In this document: positions 1-9,725 of the stretch, piece after piece
How positions within the stretch are numbered: the stretch's first letter is position 1
Layout of the letters: every line of letters begins with the position of its first letter
NCBI GenBank assembly: GCA_026874595.1
Contig: CM049311.1
Location: 54,005,676 to 54,069,675 of the forward strand
DNA from: Sipunculus nudus
Lineage: Eukaryota; Annelida; Sipuncula; Golfingiida; Sipunculidae
Length of the DNA: 64,000 nt
Direction: 5' to 3'
Notes under the pieces: generated by a model
Databases searched by the model: none
What the model saw: the letters and a program-made list of their open reading frames with translations, nothing else
Told to the model about the DNA's origin: nothing
Position numbers and translations under genes: made by a program

Positions 1-979
1 GTAACGGGGTCTCTGTTTAAATTGATTGAAAGCTACTTAACTTATCGAAAACAATGCGTGGTTCTAGAGGGCTCAAAGTCAAATAGTTTAGATATGTGTT
101 CAGGTGTCCCGCAGGGTTCTATACTTGGACCACTCTTGTTTCTTGTGCATGTCAACGATATTGACTTGCACGTGGAGAATAATATTAAAATGTATGAAAA
201 TGACACCTGTATATATTCTGTTACTGATAACCCAGTCGACTCAGCGGAGTCTCTCATCCGTGGCTTGCAGCGCTTAAGCCAGTGGGCTATAAATGCCAAC
301 AAAAACTAAAGTTATATGTTTTCAAGTAAAAGATCGTACAATACTCATCCACCGCTGTATTTTGACGACGTCAAACTTAGTGACGTTACCAGCGTGAAAC
401 ACCTCTGGGTGACACTTACTAAAAACTTGTCATGGTCTGAACATATTAATAATTTATGTCTGAAAGCTTAAAAAATGACCATTTTTAAATATTATAAATT
501 CAAGATGTCTATAAAAATAATTGAACGGTTGTACAAACCAATGGTTCTTCCGGTTTTAGAATACGGTTCACAAGTATATAACAGCTGCACAGCGAAACGA
601 AGTAATCAATTAGAAAGTATCCAGAGAAGAGCCGCACGTATCTCCACAGGCGCTTTAATCACGACCAGCCAAAAACAAAATGTACGATGAGCTGCATTGG
701 CCTCAACTCTCCTTCAGGAGGGATTTCCAAATACTTCTCACATTTTACAAAATGGTCAATAACTTATCGCCAATTTATTTGAGGAAACTACTTCCAGAGA
801 CGCGTGATGATTTCAAATCTTATAATTTACGAAATAAACAATTTATATATACACCACTTGTGAGAAAAGAAGAATATAAAAGAACTTTTATGCCTAATGC
901 ATGTAAAAAATGGAATGAATTGCCCACTGAAATAAGAAATATTAATTGTCTTTGTTCTTTCAAGCGCCATGAAAATTAA
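1..979 (+). pseudogene. Non-LTR retrotransposon reverse transcriptase, 3' part, degraded
   Basis: The left window edge cuts this element. Frame 1 reads an RT palm with the motif GVPQGSILGPLLFL, about 35 residues after a SYLTYRKQCV segment. This is the standard order in Jockey/CR1/L2-like LINEs. The catalytic F/YADD box follows as MYENDT, so the first catalytic Asp is Asn. Frame 1 is broken near 301-320 (stop at 307) and again at 472. It resumes with the thumb-like segment YKPMVLPVLEYGSQVY and LESIQRRAARI at 475-690. A frame change near 680 leads to the usual C-terminal tail (LHWPQLSFRRDF, LTFYKMVN, KKWNELPTEIRN) up to 979. The endonuclease half would lie left of base 1. The element is dead, with at least two stops, one frameshift and a lost active-site Asp. 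The clade is uncertain because only the 3' half is visible. Confidence 0.9.
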
Positions 980-1073
980 TTTATTCAAAACAAAGAATCC
1001 CGAAGACATGTTTCTTTTTTTTTTCCGACGAGATAATTATCAATAGATTTAGTACAGCCGATGTCGATCCGAC

Positions 1074-1217
1074 ATGGATACGTTCATTAAAACCGCATTT
1101 GACGAAGAAAAATAAGATGTAAAATTCTTTATCAACCTTGATCCTACGAATAAAACTGAACACGAAAAGTTAAAAGAATTCATATTACATGGGAAAATGC
1201 CCCCTCAGACTTTATAA
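1074..1217 (+). pseudogene. Possible degraded coding remnant downstream of the LINE
   Basis: One frame reads protein-like residues on both sides of a single internal stop, including NKTEHEKLKEFILHGKMPP. It then decays into stops after 1217. It could be 3' sequence of the retroelement or part of another mobile element. I do not recognise the family, and the stretch is short enough to be chance. Confidence 0.15.
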
Positions 1218-2568
1218 GAGATAAGATACGCATAGCCTTAACACGGTTTATCACACAAACTAAACGCTTGTCCCTTAAACCAGTACAGACAAGGTAATGC
1301 GTACTTCATTGTAAAAAGGCATAACAAAGAAAGGCCATAACCTAACCACTGATCAGGTATATACAATACTATCTGTACAAATGAAGATTACGTCCTGATA
1401 TAATGAAGTAGACCGTGTGTCGCATACAGAAATCGCATTGTTTTATATTTTGCGTATATATTTAGGATAAACGGAAAATATGCATGTTTATACCTCAGAC
1501 TCAAACGTTTCGTGTCGTGGATTTTTAAATATACACCGACCTATATAAAAATATGTTTGTTTGTTTTTTTTTTTGTTTTTTTTCATTTTACTGATCCGCA
1601 CAATATATTGCACTAAGGCATTCTATTTAGAGAGTCCATGTAAATTCCGGTTGTTATCTGGGTGGAATTTAAAAAAATACATATCCCAGATCCGGAATTT
1701 TTTTTTCTAATTTAGTGCAGAAGTACATATCCTCCCTAAATTATTTTTAGAGCTGAACGAAATACCTCGTGAGTAAAACAACAATGCTTTATCTAAAACG
1801 GCCTTGCCTTCAAAGTAGCGTGTATAATCAGCGTGTAACGTGTGCCACATGAGCGTGTTTTTCCTGGGATTCTTCATGATGAGATTAAGACTAATAATTA
1901 TACCTGCCTCTTGATAAAGTCCATCATAGTCAAGGGAAAATTGCAGGCATTTAAGGGTAATGAAATGTCATAATTGGATAAAAAAACTCAACGTAACATC
2001 ATTAAAACGTCCAAATCTGGGACTTCATAAGGGTATCCCATTTGACAAAAGTAAAAAATAAATGTATATTATAGAAAAGCAAAGGATTCTTTTGAACGAA
2101 TGATCACCAGGTGCCATTGTTAAACCAGGAAAAATACTTGATGATCGTTGATGGAAGTTATATATAGGAATCTGGAATGTATGGCAGCTACACATAAGCT
2201 TCTGATGATCTATACCCGTTCCATGCAGGTATCAGTTGGTTGTTGTAAACAATTATAGGCTCAGCTCACCTGAAGAAACACGGCTATACGTGATAGGAAT
2301 TCAGTTTAATACGTCAAACATCCATAATTATACCTGACTATCCATCAGCTTTACCTGATTGAATTCCAGCACGCATACTTCTTCCGCATTCCTGGTAGTA
2401 CATCAACAGGTAAACGGAAAGTAAAGGGAAGTAAGTGCGTGAGTATAAAGACTCAAAGAGAAGGTGGAAGTAGCCATGGGTCGATCAGAATCCGGGAAGG
2501 GCCTTCGTAACTGGTATCAACATACTAAATTGAAGTGGCATGTCATGATCGCACATACACCCACACAC

Positions 2569-2569
<1 letters not shown>
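1218..2569. other. Anonymous AT-rich non-coding sequence
   Basis: No exon, terminal repeat or RNA gene was recognised. There are short A/T homopolymers (T-rich at 1565-1585 and 1699-1706) and no sustained reading frame. Confidence 0.4.

Positions 2570-2609
<40 letters not shown>
2570..2609. repeat. (AT)n microsatellite
   Basis: About 20 uninterrupted AT units, preceded by a short CA-rich stretch (ACACCCACACACG). Confidence 0.95.
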
Positions 2610-2611
<2 letters not shown>

Positions 2612-3129
2612 CAAATTTTGGAGAGGTACTGCGATAGGCGTATTTAGAGGTATATAAACATGTAGGAAAGGCGAGCGATTGAAGACTTTATATTTGTAAC
2701 AATTTAAACGCGCTTTGCATATTTTTTTCAAATTTTGACAATTTCTTTTGAAAAAAAATTTGAGGCGGGCCGCCTCGCTGTTTAAAGGAATAAAGAACCC
2801 TGGACAATTTCCAAGTTCCATGAAAAGCAGACATGAAAGGGTTCTATAGCGAAAGACTATATAGAATCCGACAAATAGTATGGTCACTTACTCGTAAACG
2901 GTCCTGAAAATATAATCATCGTATATTTCAATTATGAACTCCTAGTAAATTTTCTTGCAGAACTTGAAACACACCCGACATAACCATGCATAAGACTTTA
3001 CTTCACCCGAAGTCATAGTAAACCATAAGTTATGGACCATGTTCTTCAGCTATATAAATATGTTTATGTTTTTATATGATTGCTTTTTATATACAAACAT
3101 GTGGCCTATGGACCAATATGCTCAGGTGA
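2610..3129. other. Anonymous non-coding sequence
   Basis: No gene was recognised. The minus-strand open frame here runs into the AT microsatellite and is a by-product of it. Confidence 0.4.
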
Positions 3130-3430
3130 ATCTGACATTAATCCAAAAGCAAGTATACGACCACATAAATATAGGTCACAGTGATCTAATTAGCTCAGCT
3201 GACTATAAATCATCTGAGCTATAGTCGTGGTCCTTTGTCCGTCGGTCGTCTGTTAACAGGGCACGTTTTAAAACCGTTGGACCTACAAATCCAAAACTTT
3301 GAATACCAATAGATGTCCCCAAAATCTCCTACCATACCGAAAATTGGGTCATTAGGACTTCGTTCCTTCGAGATATTAAGGAAAAACCTCCGTTTTCCAC
3401 AAAAAAAGTCATTGTTACACTTCAAGGCTG
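3130..3430 (-). repeat. Dispersed repeat fragment of mollusc type (GTCCGTCGGTCGTC family)
   Basis: Contains GAGCTATAGTCGTGGTCC followed by TTTGTCCGTCGGTCGTC, then an AT-rich body with phrases such as TTCGAGATATTAAGG. The reverse complement matches the tail seen at 23455-23521 and, degenerate, at 26938-27003 (clustered GACGGACGAC followed by AGCTC), so this copy is inverted relative to those. It is a non-autonomous relic with no coding capacity visible. Confidence 0.55.
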
Positions 3431-4789
3431 CCTAATATCAAAACCACTGATCTGTTTTTGATCATATTTAGTATTCATATTTTTCCATACATTTTCTATG
3501 AATAAACCAAAAATTAGGTCAGTATTGGGTATTATTTTGAAGTTATGGGCCAAAATATAATGCAATCTTTTAAAAATCAGGAAATATATTTACTCACCTA
3601 ACATGAGAATTGCTGAAGCTGGAGACTTTTTTTCAGGAATATAACTTTATTCAATTAAGATTCAATTGTTTACCCAAAATTAGATCCGAATTTTGCAAAT
3701 TTGTCAAGTTATAAGCATAAATAAAAAATCAATACCTTAAATTTTGTCCAACTTTGGCAATGGCACGTTTTTTCCCTGTGAGCACTCTTGATTTAATTTT
3801 CACAACATACATACATAAGGATTTAATCTTTTAAAATCTGAAATTTCAAAGGAATTGATCGAAAAGAGTAGCTTTAATTCAAGTTTCCATACACCATGTC
3901 AAGTGTTGTTTACATCTAGCCCACCTGGTTGTACAGCCTTCACTTGCATTATGTAACTGACCCCAGGCAGCTTGGCTTGGCTCAGCTTGGCCACTACTAG
4001 CAGGCTTCCCCTCTGCCCTGCATTCCCCCACCCCCTTCCCCCCTGATGGTGCATTAACTAAATGAATGTTATAATTTTCTGTATTTTATTTTATTCTTGG
4101 CTATGCTACATTTTAGATATTGTATTGTACCACCAGGGTTACAATGATTAAAGTGCACATTTAAATGTGTCCACAAAGTGGTGTATTGGTATGAAAGTGT
4201 GGATGTTCATCAGATAAGTAATTCCTTACTTCAGAAGAGTAAAAACTTCACCACGTGTGAAATTGACTATTATTTCCAGTAATAAATTATAGCTGAGATA
4301 GTAATTAGCACTATGATATTGTTTGTCCCTCATTCAACCAACAGTGTGTATACTTTATTTGAAAAGATGTTTTTATTTTATCAAATTTACTGAATCTTTT
4401 ATTTCATTTCAGTGAATAAAATTAAGCATGTACTGAAATCTCCAATGTGCAAAACTTTTTAATAGTGATTAAAGGAATAATTTTGTAGATGCTATATTGT
4501 GGCATTATTTTCTTTTAAATTCAGTTTAAACATTTGTGATTTAAAAAAAATAAAATATATGTGTATGCATAATATGACCCAATATGAGCTACACTCTGGA
4601 TATATAATGACTGCAACTTAGAATTCTAATATTTTAACTTATATTTTCAGTTTTTTTTATTACAAATTTATAAAACTTGTAAATAAAAAAAAATGAATCA
4701 GATAAAAACTATTAATGGAAAAAGTGGATATGCTAAAAAAATAGGCTTATATATAAACTTAAATGCATTATTCTCTTGAAAGTGAAATT
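3431..4789. other. Anonymous AT-rich sequence, probably old repeat
   Basis: Phrases such as CCAAAATTAGGTCAGTATTGGGT resemble the body of the neighbouring dispersed repeat. At 4010-4045 there is a C-rich patch (CCCCCACCCCCTTCCCCCC). No exon was recognised. Confidence 0.35.
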
Positions 4790-5085
4790 AAGGTATTAGT
4801 CCATTCTGTCCACTTGCCTGTCCATCTGTAAATTTTTCATATGCATCACAGTGTCTCAAAACTGTTACTGTTTTTCTTCATGACAGTCTTCTCAGAGTAT
4901 TAGTTTGTAATCATATATTTAGAACTTTACTATAACCAAGTAGGAGGGCCCCTTTCCTCTTAGCTTCTCATATGCTTATATAAATGAAAAACATTACAAT
5001 ATAATATTTTGCATATTTTGCATTTGCAAAAATTTCAAACTTCAGCTGAGCGCCGAGACCCATGGGTCCCTTGTTTTGGATTATC
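4790..5085. repeat. Dispersed repeat fragment
   Basis: Begins with TCTGTCCACTTGCCTGTCC and ends with CAGCTGAGCGCCGAGACC and a CCATGGGTCCCTTGT phrase. This arrangement is related to the fragment at 3130-3430 but in a different state of decay. Confidence 0.4.
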
Positions 5086-5780
5086 AAGGAGAGTTTTCAA
5101 ATGCCTGCATGTCTGCAAGCGTATAAAGTTAGAACATCCAACATCTGTTGGTTACGATGTGTACCTGCTCAGTATCACACTATAAATGCTGTCATTCTCT
5201 TTGTGAAACAATGTACATGATAGTGAGCAACAATGATATTACACTGTAAAACTGAAAATACCATTTCAGCTATTGTCCAGCAAAAGTATTGCAACTTATA
5301 GTTCAAATTTGCACTTACCTACGTGGAATATAAACCGTTGGCTTACAAAAACAGGTTTACATAAGGGGTGCAACAAAAGATAACAGACATTTCATAATGT
5401 ATATATATTTCACACACAAAAGACTTTCACTCGGCTGAGCTAGCAAAACTAAGAATTAGTCTTTTAGGAATTATTCTCGAACTGAGGAGTGGATATTTTT
5501 GTCTATTATATATAAATTAAAGTAAATTAGCCAGTGGTTTCTTTATTTGATTATTAAAAAAATTATATACAAAATATACATTTGATATTCATAATCACAG
5601 AGGAAATTATACCATGCATTACTTTACAAAAGTCATCATGTCTACAAGGTTCAGGTTAGCCAAGATTATCACTTTGCTTTTTTAACAATTCGATAACTGA
5701 GAGCTTGATGGGCAGTTACACTTCGGATTAAATGGCGGCAGTCGTCAGCCGTACCTGGTAATCAAATTTACGAAGACTCT
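5086..5780. other. Anonymous sequence, possible 3'UTR of the SVWC-like exon on the minus strand
   Basis: Immediately downstream of the minus-strand stop at 5781. A reverse-complement AATAAA (TTTATT at about 5542) could be a poly(A) signal about 240 nt beyond the stop. A strong minus-strand donor-like string (TAG/GTAAGTGC) occurs at about 5319 without a recognisable exon. Confidence 0.25.
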
Positions 5781-5952
5781 TCATAGTACTTCATATACCC
5801 CACACACCTCTGTTCGTTTTCGGCAACAAGTAATGGGAAAAATCAATTTACGCTTATCTTTAAGATAGCATCCCGGATCAAACGCCTTGCTATCGCGATG
5901 CTGATCGCAGAAGTACAACATAGGCGCACCGTGCTTACAATTTAGTATTACG
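5781..5952 (-). CDS. Terminal exon of an SVWC (single-domain von Willebrand C, La1-like) secreted protein
   Basis: The minus-strand exon opens after the acceptor CTCTCTGACAG (first base 5952, third base of a codon) and ends at TGA 5783-5781, about 57 residues. It reads C-(9)-C-(12)-GC-(13)-CC-(6)-C, with the key pieces ILNCKHG, FDPGCYLKDK and IFPITCCRKRTEVC. The order Cys, Cys, Gly-Cys, then F/Y-P-x-Cys-Cys and a final Cys is the C-terminal half of the SVWC fold, known from arthropod Vago/La1-like secreted peptides and from molluscs. The N-terminal half (signal peptide, first Cys pair) must be on an upstream exon at higher coordinates, which I did not find. An ATG inside the acceptor (5966) with an in-frame stop 18 bases before it gives a shorter alternative start, which I think is spurious because it supplies no signal peptide. 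It lies on the same strand as notum and to its 3' side. The function is inferred only from family: extracellular, often linked to stress or immunity. Confidence 0.45.
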
Positions 5953-6511
5953 CTGTCAGAGAGCATTGTGGGTAATGTCTCTTATACTTTCATCACTCCA
6001 ACCAATTTGGCTGGTGTAATAAAGATGATGAGTAAATAGTTGCATGTGATCTGTACGGGGTGGTACTGACACGCCTTGCATGCTGTTGATAGCTATCAAA
6101 TTTCTATTACTACAATCACATGGATTATTACAATAAATGTTTAATCAATTACGCGTGACAATGACAACTTCGGTAATGTGTTTTTTCAGCCACACTTTCT
6201 TCAAAATGTTGAAGTAACTGCATGGGGGAGGGGGGGGGGGGGCGCAGGGGTATATCACTAAATGCACAATCGTTCACCCTGTTCCAATGAGGGCATCATG
6301 ATTACTACCCAGTTATAACTTGTCCTCATTTCATTTAATTTGCGCATAGTTTACTCCCACGAAACGTATACAATTTTCCTAGGGTTGAACAATTTGAAAA
6401 ATCTAATGTGATAAAAAACCTGAAAGCATTGTGTTATCTATTCACCAAATAATTGTTGAAATAATAAGTTGAAACCCGCTTCCAGCTCCATATGTTACTG
6501 CGGAAGTAACA
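5953..6511. other. Non-coding sequence with a G-rich tract
   Basis: No exon was recognised. At 6223-6243 there is a G-rich run (GGGGGAGG then a long G tract). Confidence 0.4.
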
Positions 6512-6836
6512 GCTGTGACTGACTCTACAATTTAAAGATGTGATTGACTCCACCATTTAGAGATGTGACTGACTCCACAATTTAGAGATGTGACTGACTC
6601 CACAATTTAGAGATGTGATCGACTGACTCCATAATTTAGAGATTTGACTGACTCCATAATTTAGAGATGTGATTGACTCCACAATTTAGAGATGTGACTA
6701 ACTCAACAATGTAGAGATGTGACTGACTCCATAATTTAGATATGTGACTGACTCCATAATTTAGAGATGTGACTGACTCCACAGTTTAGAGATGAGACTA
6801 ACTCCATAATTTAGAGATTTGACTGACTCCACTATT
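6512..6836. repeat. 25-bp minisatellite, about 13 copies
   Basis: The unit is GTGACTGACTCCACAATTTA plus GAGAT. Most copies differ by one to three substitutions; one copy is extended to 29 bp by an internal GACT duplication (about 6617-6632), and the last copy is partial. The unit length is not a multiple of three and no ORF runs through. Confidence 0.95.
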
Positions 6837-8049
6837 AGCCCCTGCTTTGAGAGACGGCAACACGGTCACGTGGAGCAGACGAGGTTTAAAACGGTCCGGT
6901 CTGGCTTCCTTGTAACCTGTTACCGAGAGCAACTTAACCGGAGCCGAGGGCCACAAAATCTCCGGAATTTGGCCACCTGCCTTTGAAGTTTGAACTGTCT
7001 GGTCGCTGGCACAGTAAGGGCAGCGGCAGAAGATGAGTGTATTGTTGGGCTACTTTAAAGCTAGCGCTCCGATTATAAATCAGTTGTTTAGTGACATGAT
7101 AGCAGCGCATCCAGTACTGCACCTGGTGACCTAATGTATGGCTGCTTACTTTATTAATGATTGCCTCTTCACCTGCTTGGCCGTATACGCTTCGCGAGCA
7201 TTGGTCATATTACTCGCTCGGCACTGGTTTGTATTTGTTTGCCCCTAACTCACTTGTTGTTATTGTTATTTTGCATTTTTTATACTGACACGACTATATG
7301 TTTACTCAAGTGGCTACGGCTATGAGCGAGTTAATAAATGTTCATGTGACAAAGGAAGTTTTAATTCTGGCGGCGTCGGATCTCACGTCAGTGTTATTGT
7401 ACGGGCGCCATACTATCTCGGTGAACACCATGAAAAACGCAACGTGAAAGAACATGATAGCGTAAAGTGTTATGGAACAGGTACTGGTCGGCAAAAAGGC
7501 TCAAACCGTTATCTTAAATTACGCCAGTCAGATATAAGTCTGGTTTTATACACACCGTCCCTCTGTGGGATTGTCATAGCTCTTATGTAAGTAGAAGCCA
7601 TATATAGTAATGCATGCAAGTGTCGGCATATGAACGTACTAGACACTGCATAAAACGTACCAAACTTCTTATCGGAGAAGTTGACCCCTTACCTTTTGAG
7701 CGATACTACTTTGTTGAGGGGCCTCCAAACCGTCGTGCATTAACAAACGAACAAAAAATAAGAACAACTTAAAGTACGCGCAAGTGTGTCAGTGAGCTGA
7801 AAATTCGAAGGTTATTAAATTTACATCTAAACATCTAGTATCAACAGTGCAATGAACTTGATCCGGCTTCAGTCATAATTTTTAAGTTTTACGCTATCTG
7901 CCCATATTTAGACTAAAGTTCTCTTTATGTTGGGTCTTACATTACCGCAGCTATCACCGTTTTTCATTGCTGAAGGAGCTCTCACTGCGAGGATCCCAGG
8001 CACCCTAAATTATTGCACTCGGACGCCATCTGTTGATTCTTTGCTTTTT

Positions 8050-8051
<2 letters not shown>
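6837..8051. other. Anonymous non-coding sequence, GC-richer in 6840-7120
   Basis: There are minus-strand donor-like strings at about 7149, 7253 and 7692, but none closes a convincing exon. I checked here for the missing N-terminal SVWC exon and for Notum exon 3 without success. Confidence 0.35.

Positions 8052-8082
<31 letters not shown>
8052..8082. repeat. (GT)n microsatellite
   Basis: About 15 uninterrupted GT units. Confidence 0.95.
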
Positions 8083-8086
<4 letters not shown>

Positions 8087-8962
8087 CCAGTGGAACAAAA
8101 GTCAGCAGAGGAGAATCCCATGGAAGTACAGTCCACACGTGGATTAAGGAGCACAAGTTGCTGTCAAGTGCATTAGAAATTAAAAGAAACTTACATTTTT
8201 ATTTTATATTTTTTTGCGTGTGCGTTACGACCCATGCATGAAAATGTAGCGTCATACCATATATATACGAATAAAACTACTCCTGCATTACGTATGCGAT
8301 TTTCATCGGTTCGCAACAGTAACGCAGACCGACGGCAGACGTAAGCTATATATATGTACAACCGGCCTTGCAGTAACATATTATAGCGTCGAAACCACTA
8401 CTACTATATTCTAAAAACCGTAGAAGTCTAAGGTGTTCGGTACACTAGTACTTTTTGATAAAAATACACTAATAAAAAAAGACATGTTTGCTTCCAAATC
8501 CGATATATTATAAGGTATTCGATCCACTTACCACATAAAGCCTATAAAACGAGTATCATGTCGGTAGTTGGCAGGAACAGTGCATGCGTGCAAACATTCT
8601 TCCAAGATATATGTATAATTCGGAAACAATATTTTTGATATAGGCCTACATTCATGTTTGTCCACCGTGCAGTTATGCTGTATTAATGGATTTCATATCA
8701 TAACAACCACCCCTGTCTGATCTGGTTCCACATGATCTGGTTATATACCTGCGATGAACCAGAACATGGACTTGATAGTATATCGAACGGTATTCGATAC
8801 CATATAGGGCTTGTCATGAAACTTCGTCGCAGGCAATTTCATGAGCGCTTGCTAGCGAGGTGCCTGACTGGTCTGTACTTGGATTTAAAAAAGGTCAGGA
8901 AACATCCAACTCAGTTTGTACCTGAAGAGTGAGCCGGCTGGTCTGCTAACTTTATACAATAG

Positions 8963-8963
<1 letters not shown>
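8083..8963. other. Anonymous non-coding sequence
   Basis: No exon, repeat family or RNA gene was recognised. Within the presumed notum intron 2. Confidence 0.4.

Positions 8964-9012
<49 letters not shown>
8964..9012. repeat. (AT)n microsatellite close to the notum exon 2 donor
   Basis: About 24 AT units. Its near end is 95 nt inside intron 2, measured from the minus-strand donor at 9107. Confidence 0.95.
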
Positions 9013-9013
<1 letters not shown>

Positions 9014-9107
9014 TTGTTGTACGGTCAAATCGGGAGTTTTTAGTAACACGTGTTAAGAAATATACAAAAACTATATAGTTGTAGCTATATTATGAAAATG
9101 CACTTAC

Positions 9108-9160
9108 CTTCAAGAAAAACCAGCCACCGAGAACTTTTGTGTGAAGTCCGTATGTAGTAC
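9108..9160 (-). CDS. notum: notum, coding exon 2 (53 nt)
   Basis: On the minus strand the acceptor TTACTTTCAG precedes the exon and GTAAGTGC follows it. The 53 bases supply the last base of a Gly codon, then 17 codons reading YYIRTSHKSSRWLVFLE, then the first base of a further Gly codon. This continues exon 1 exactly: DGSQAG joins GYYIRT, as in the Notum family, where CNDGSPAGYY leads to W-L-x-F-L-E-G-G-W-Y-C. The FLEG strand precedes the Gly-Trp pair that forms the oxyanion hole of the alpha/beta hydrolase, so the active site begins right after this exon. I searched 1-9107 on the minus strand for the next exon (GGWYC, WWNAN, CSSDVWSG signatures) and found none. The rest of the gene, with the Ser-Asp-His triad, should lie left of the window unless this is a broken copy. 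Nothing seen in exons 1-2 is broken. Confidence 0.88.
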
Positions 9161-9404
9161 CTGAAAGTAAGAAAATGTGCGATACTTAGTCTAGTATCAT
9201 ATATCAACCTTACACCTGTTGAACAGCAGGCAACTACTTGTTCATCACTTAATATTACAACTTAAATATGTATAACATCGGGCATAGGATGGCTGGATGA
9301 ATGGCCATATATATAGATCTGTAGAAATTGTGTCAGGCTGGAATTATTTGCTTAAATTTTGGGAGAGTTATCTGGGAAGATTCACAGGGGGGATTGCTTC
9401 TTAG

Positions 9405-9725
9405 AGAAGCTGCTTTTTTTTATTTTAACAGGGAAATATCCAGATTTTTAAAGGGGGGGGGGGCAAAAGGAAAGTCATCAGGTCCGGAAAAAATCCACGG
9501 GGGGGGGGGGGGCAGGCCACAAATTAAGGGCTCGAACCCCCTAAAAAGGATGCGTCGCTGAAAGGGGTGGAGGTCAAGACCCCTTGGACCACACTCTGGA
9601 TCCGCTACTATTTCAGCGAATTCTTCAGACTTCTCCCCCCTTGTCCTGTTTTGTAAAGGATATAACCCCTTTGTTCATATAACAGTGAATCACATCCTTC
9701 CCAAAATCCTTGATCCGCCACTGGT
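9405..9725. repeat. Dispersed repeat relic with G tracts
   Basis: Two G runs (about 9462-9471 and 9500-9512) lie amid AGGGGTGGAGGTCAAGACCCC and the phrase CTCTGGATCCGCTACT, echoed by CTTGATCCGCCACTGG at 9709-9724. ATCCGCCACTGG-type phrases are common in mollusc dispersed repeats. No coding capacity. Confidence 0.4.

Noticed and set aside
2543-2887. 114-codon minus frame with poly-(Ile-Tyr)
   Set aside because: The Ile-Tyr runs are translated AT microsatellite. The same applies to frames at 23649, 25875, 27220, 35086, 37245, 42061, 42871 and 45165.
5319-5341. 23-nt minus-strand micro-exon (between TTTTTGTAAG and GTAAGTGC)
   Set aside because: Splice-like borders, but in the notum phase it gives a stop at once, and it does not encode the expected Gly-Gly-Trp-Tyr-Cys.
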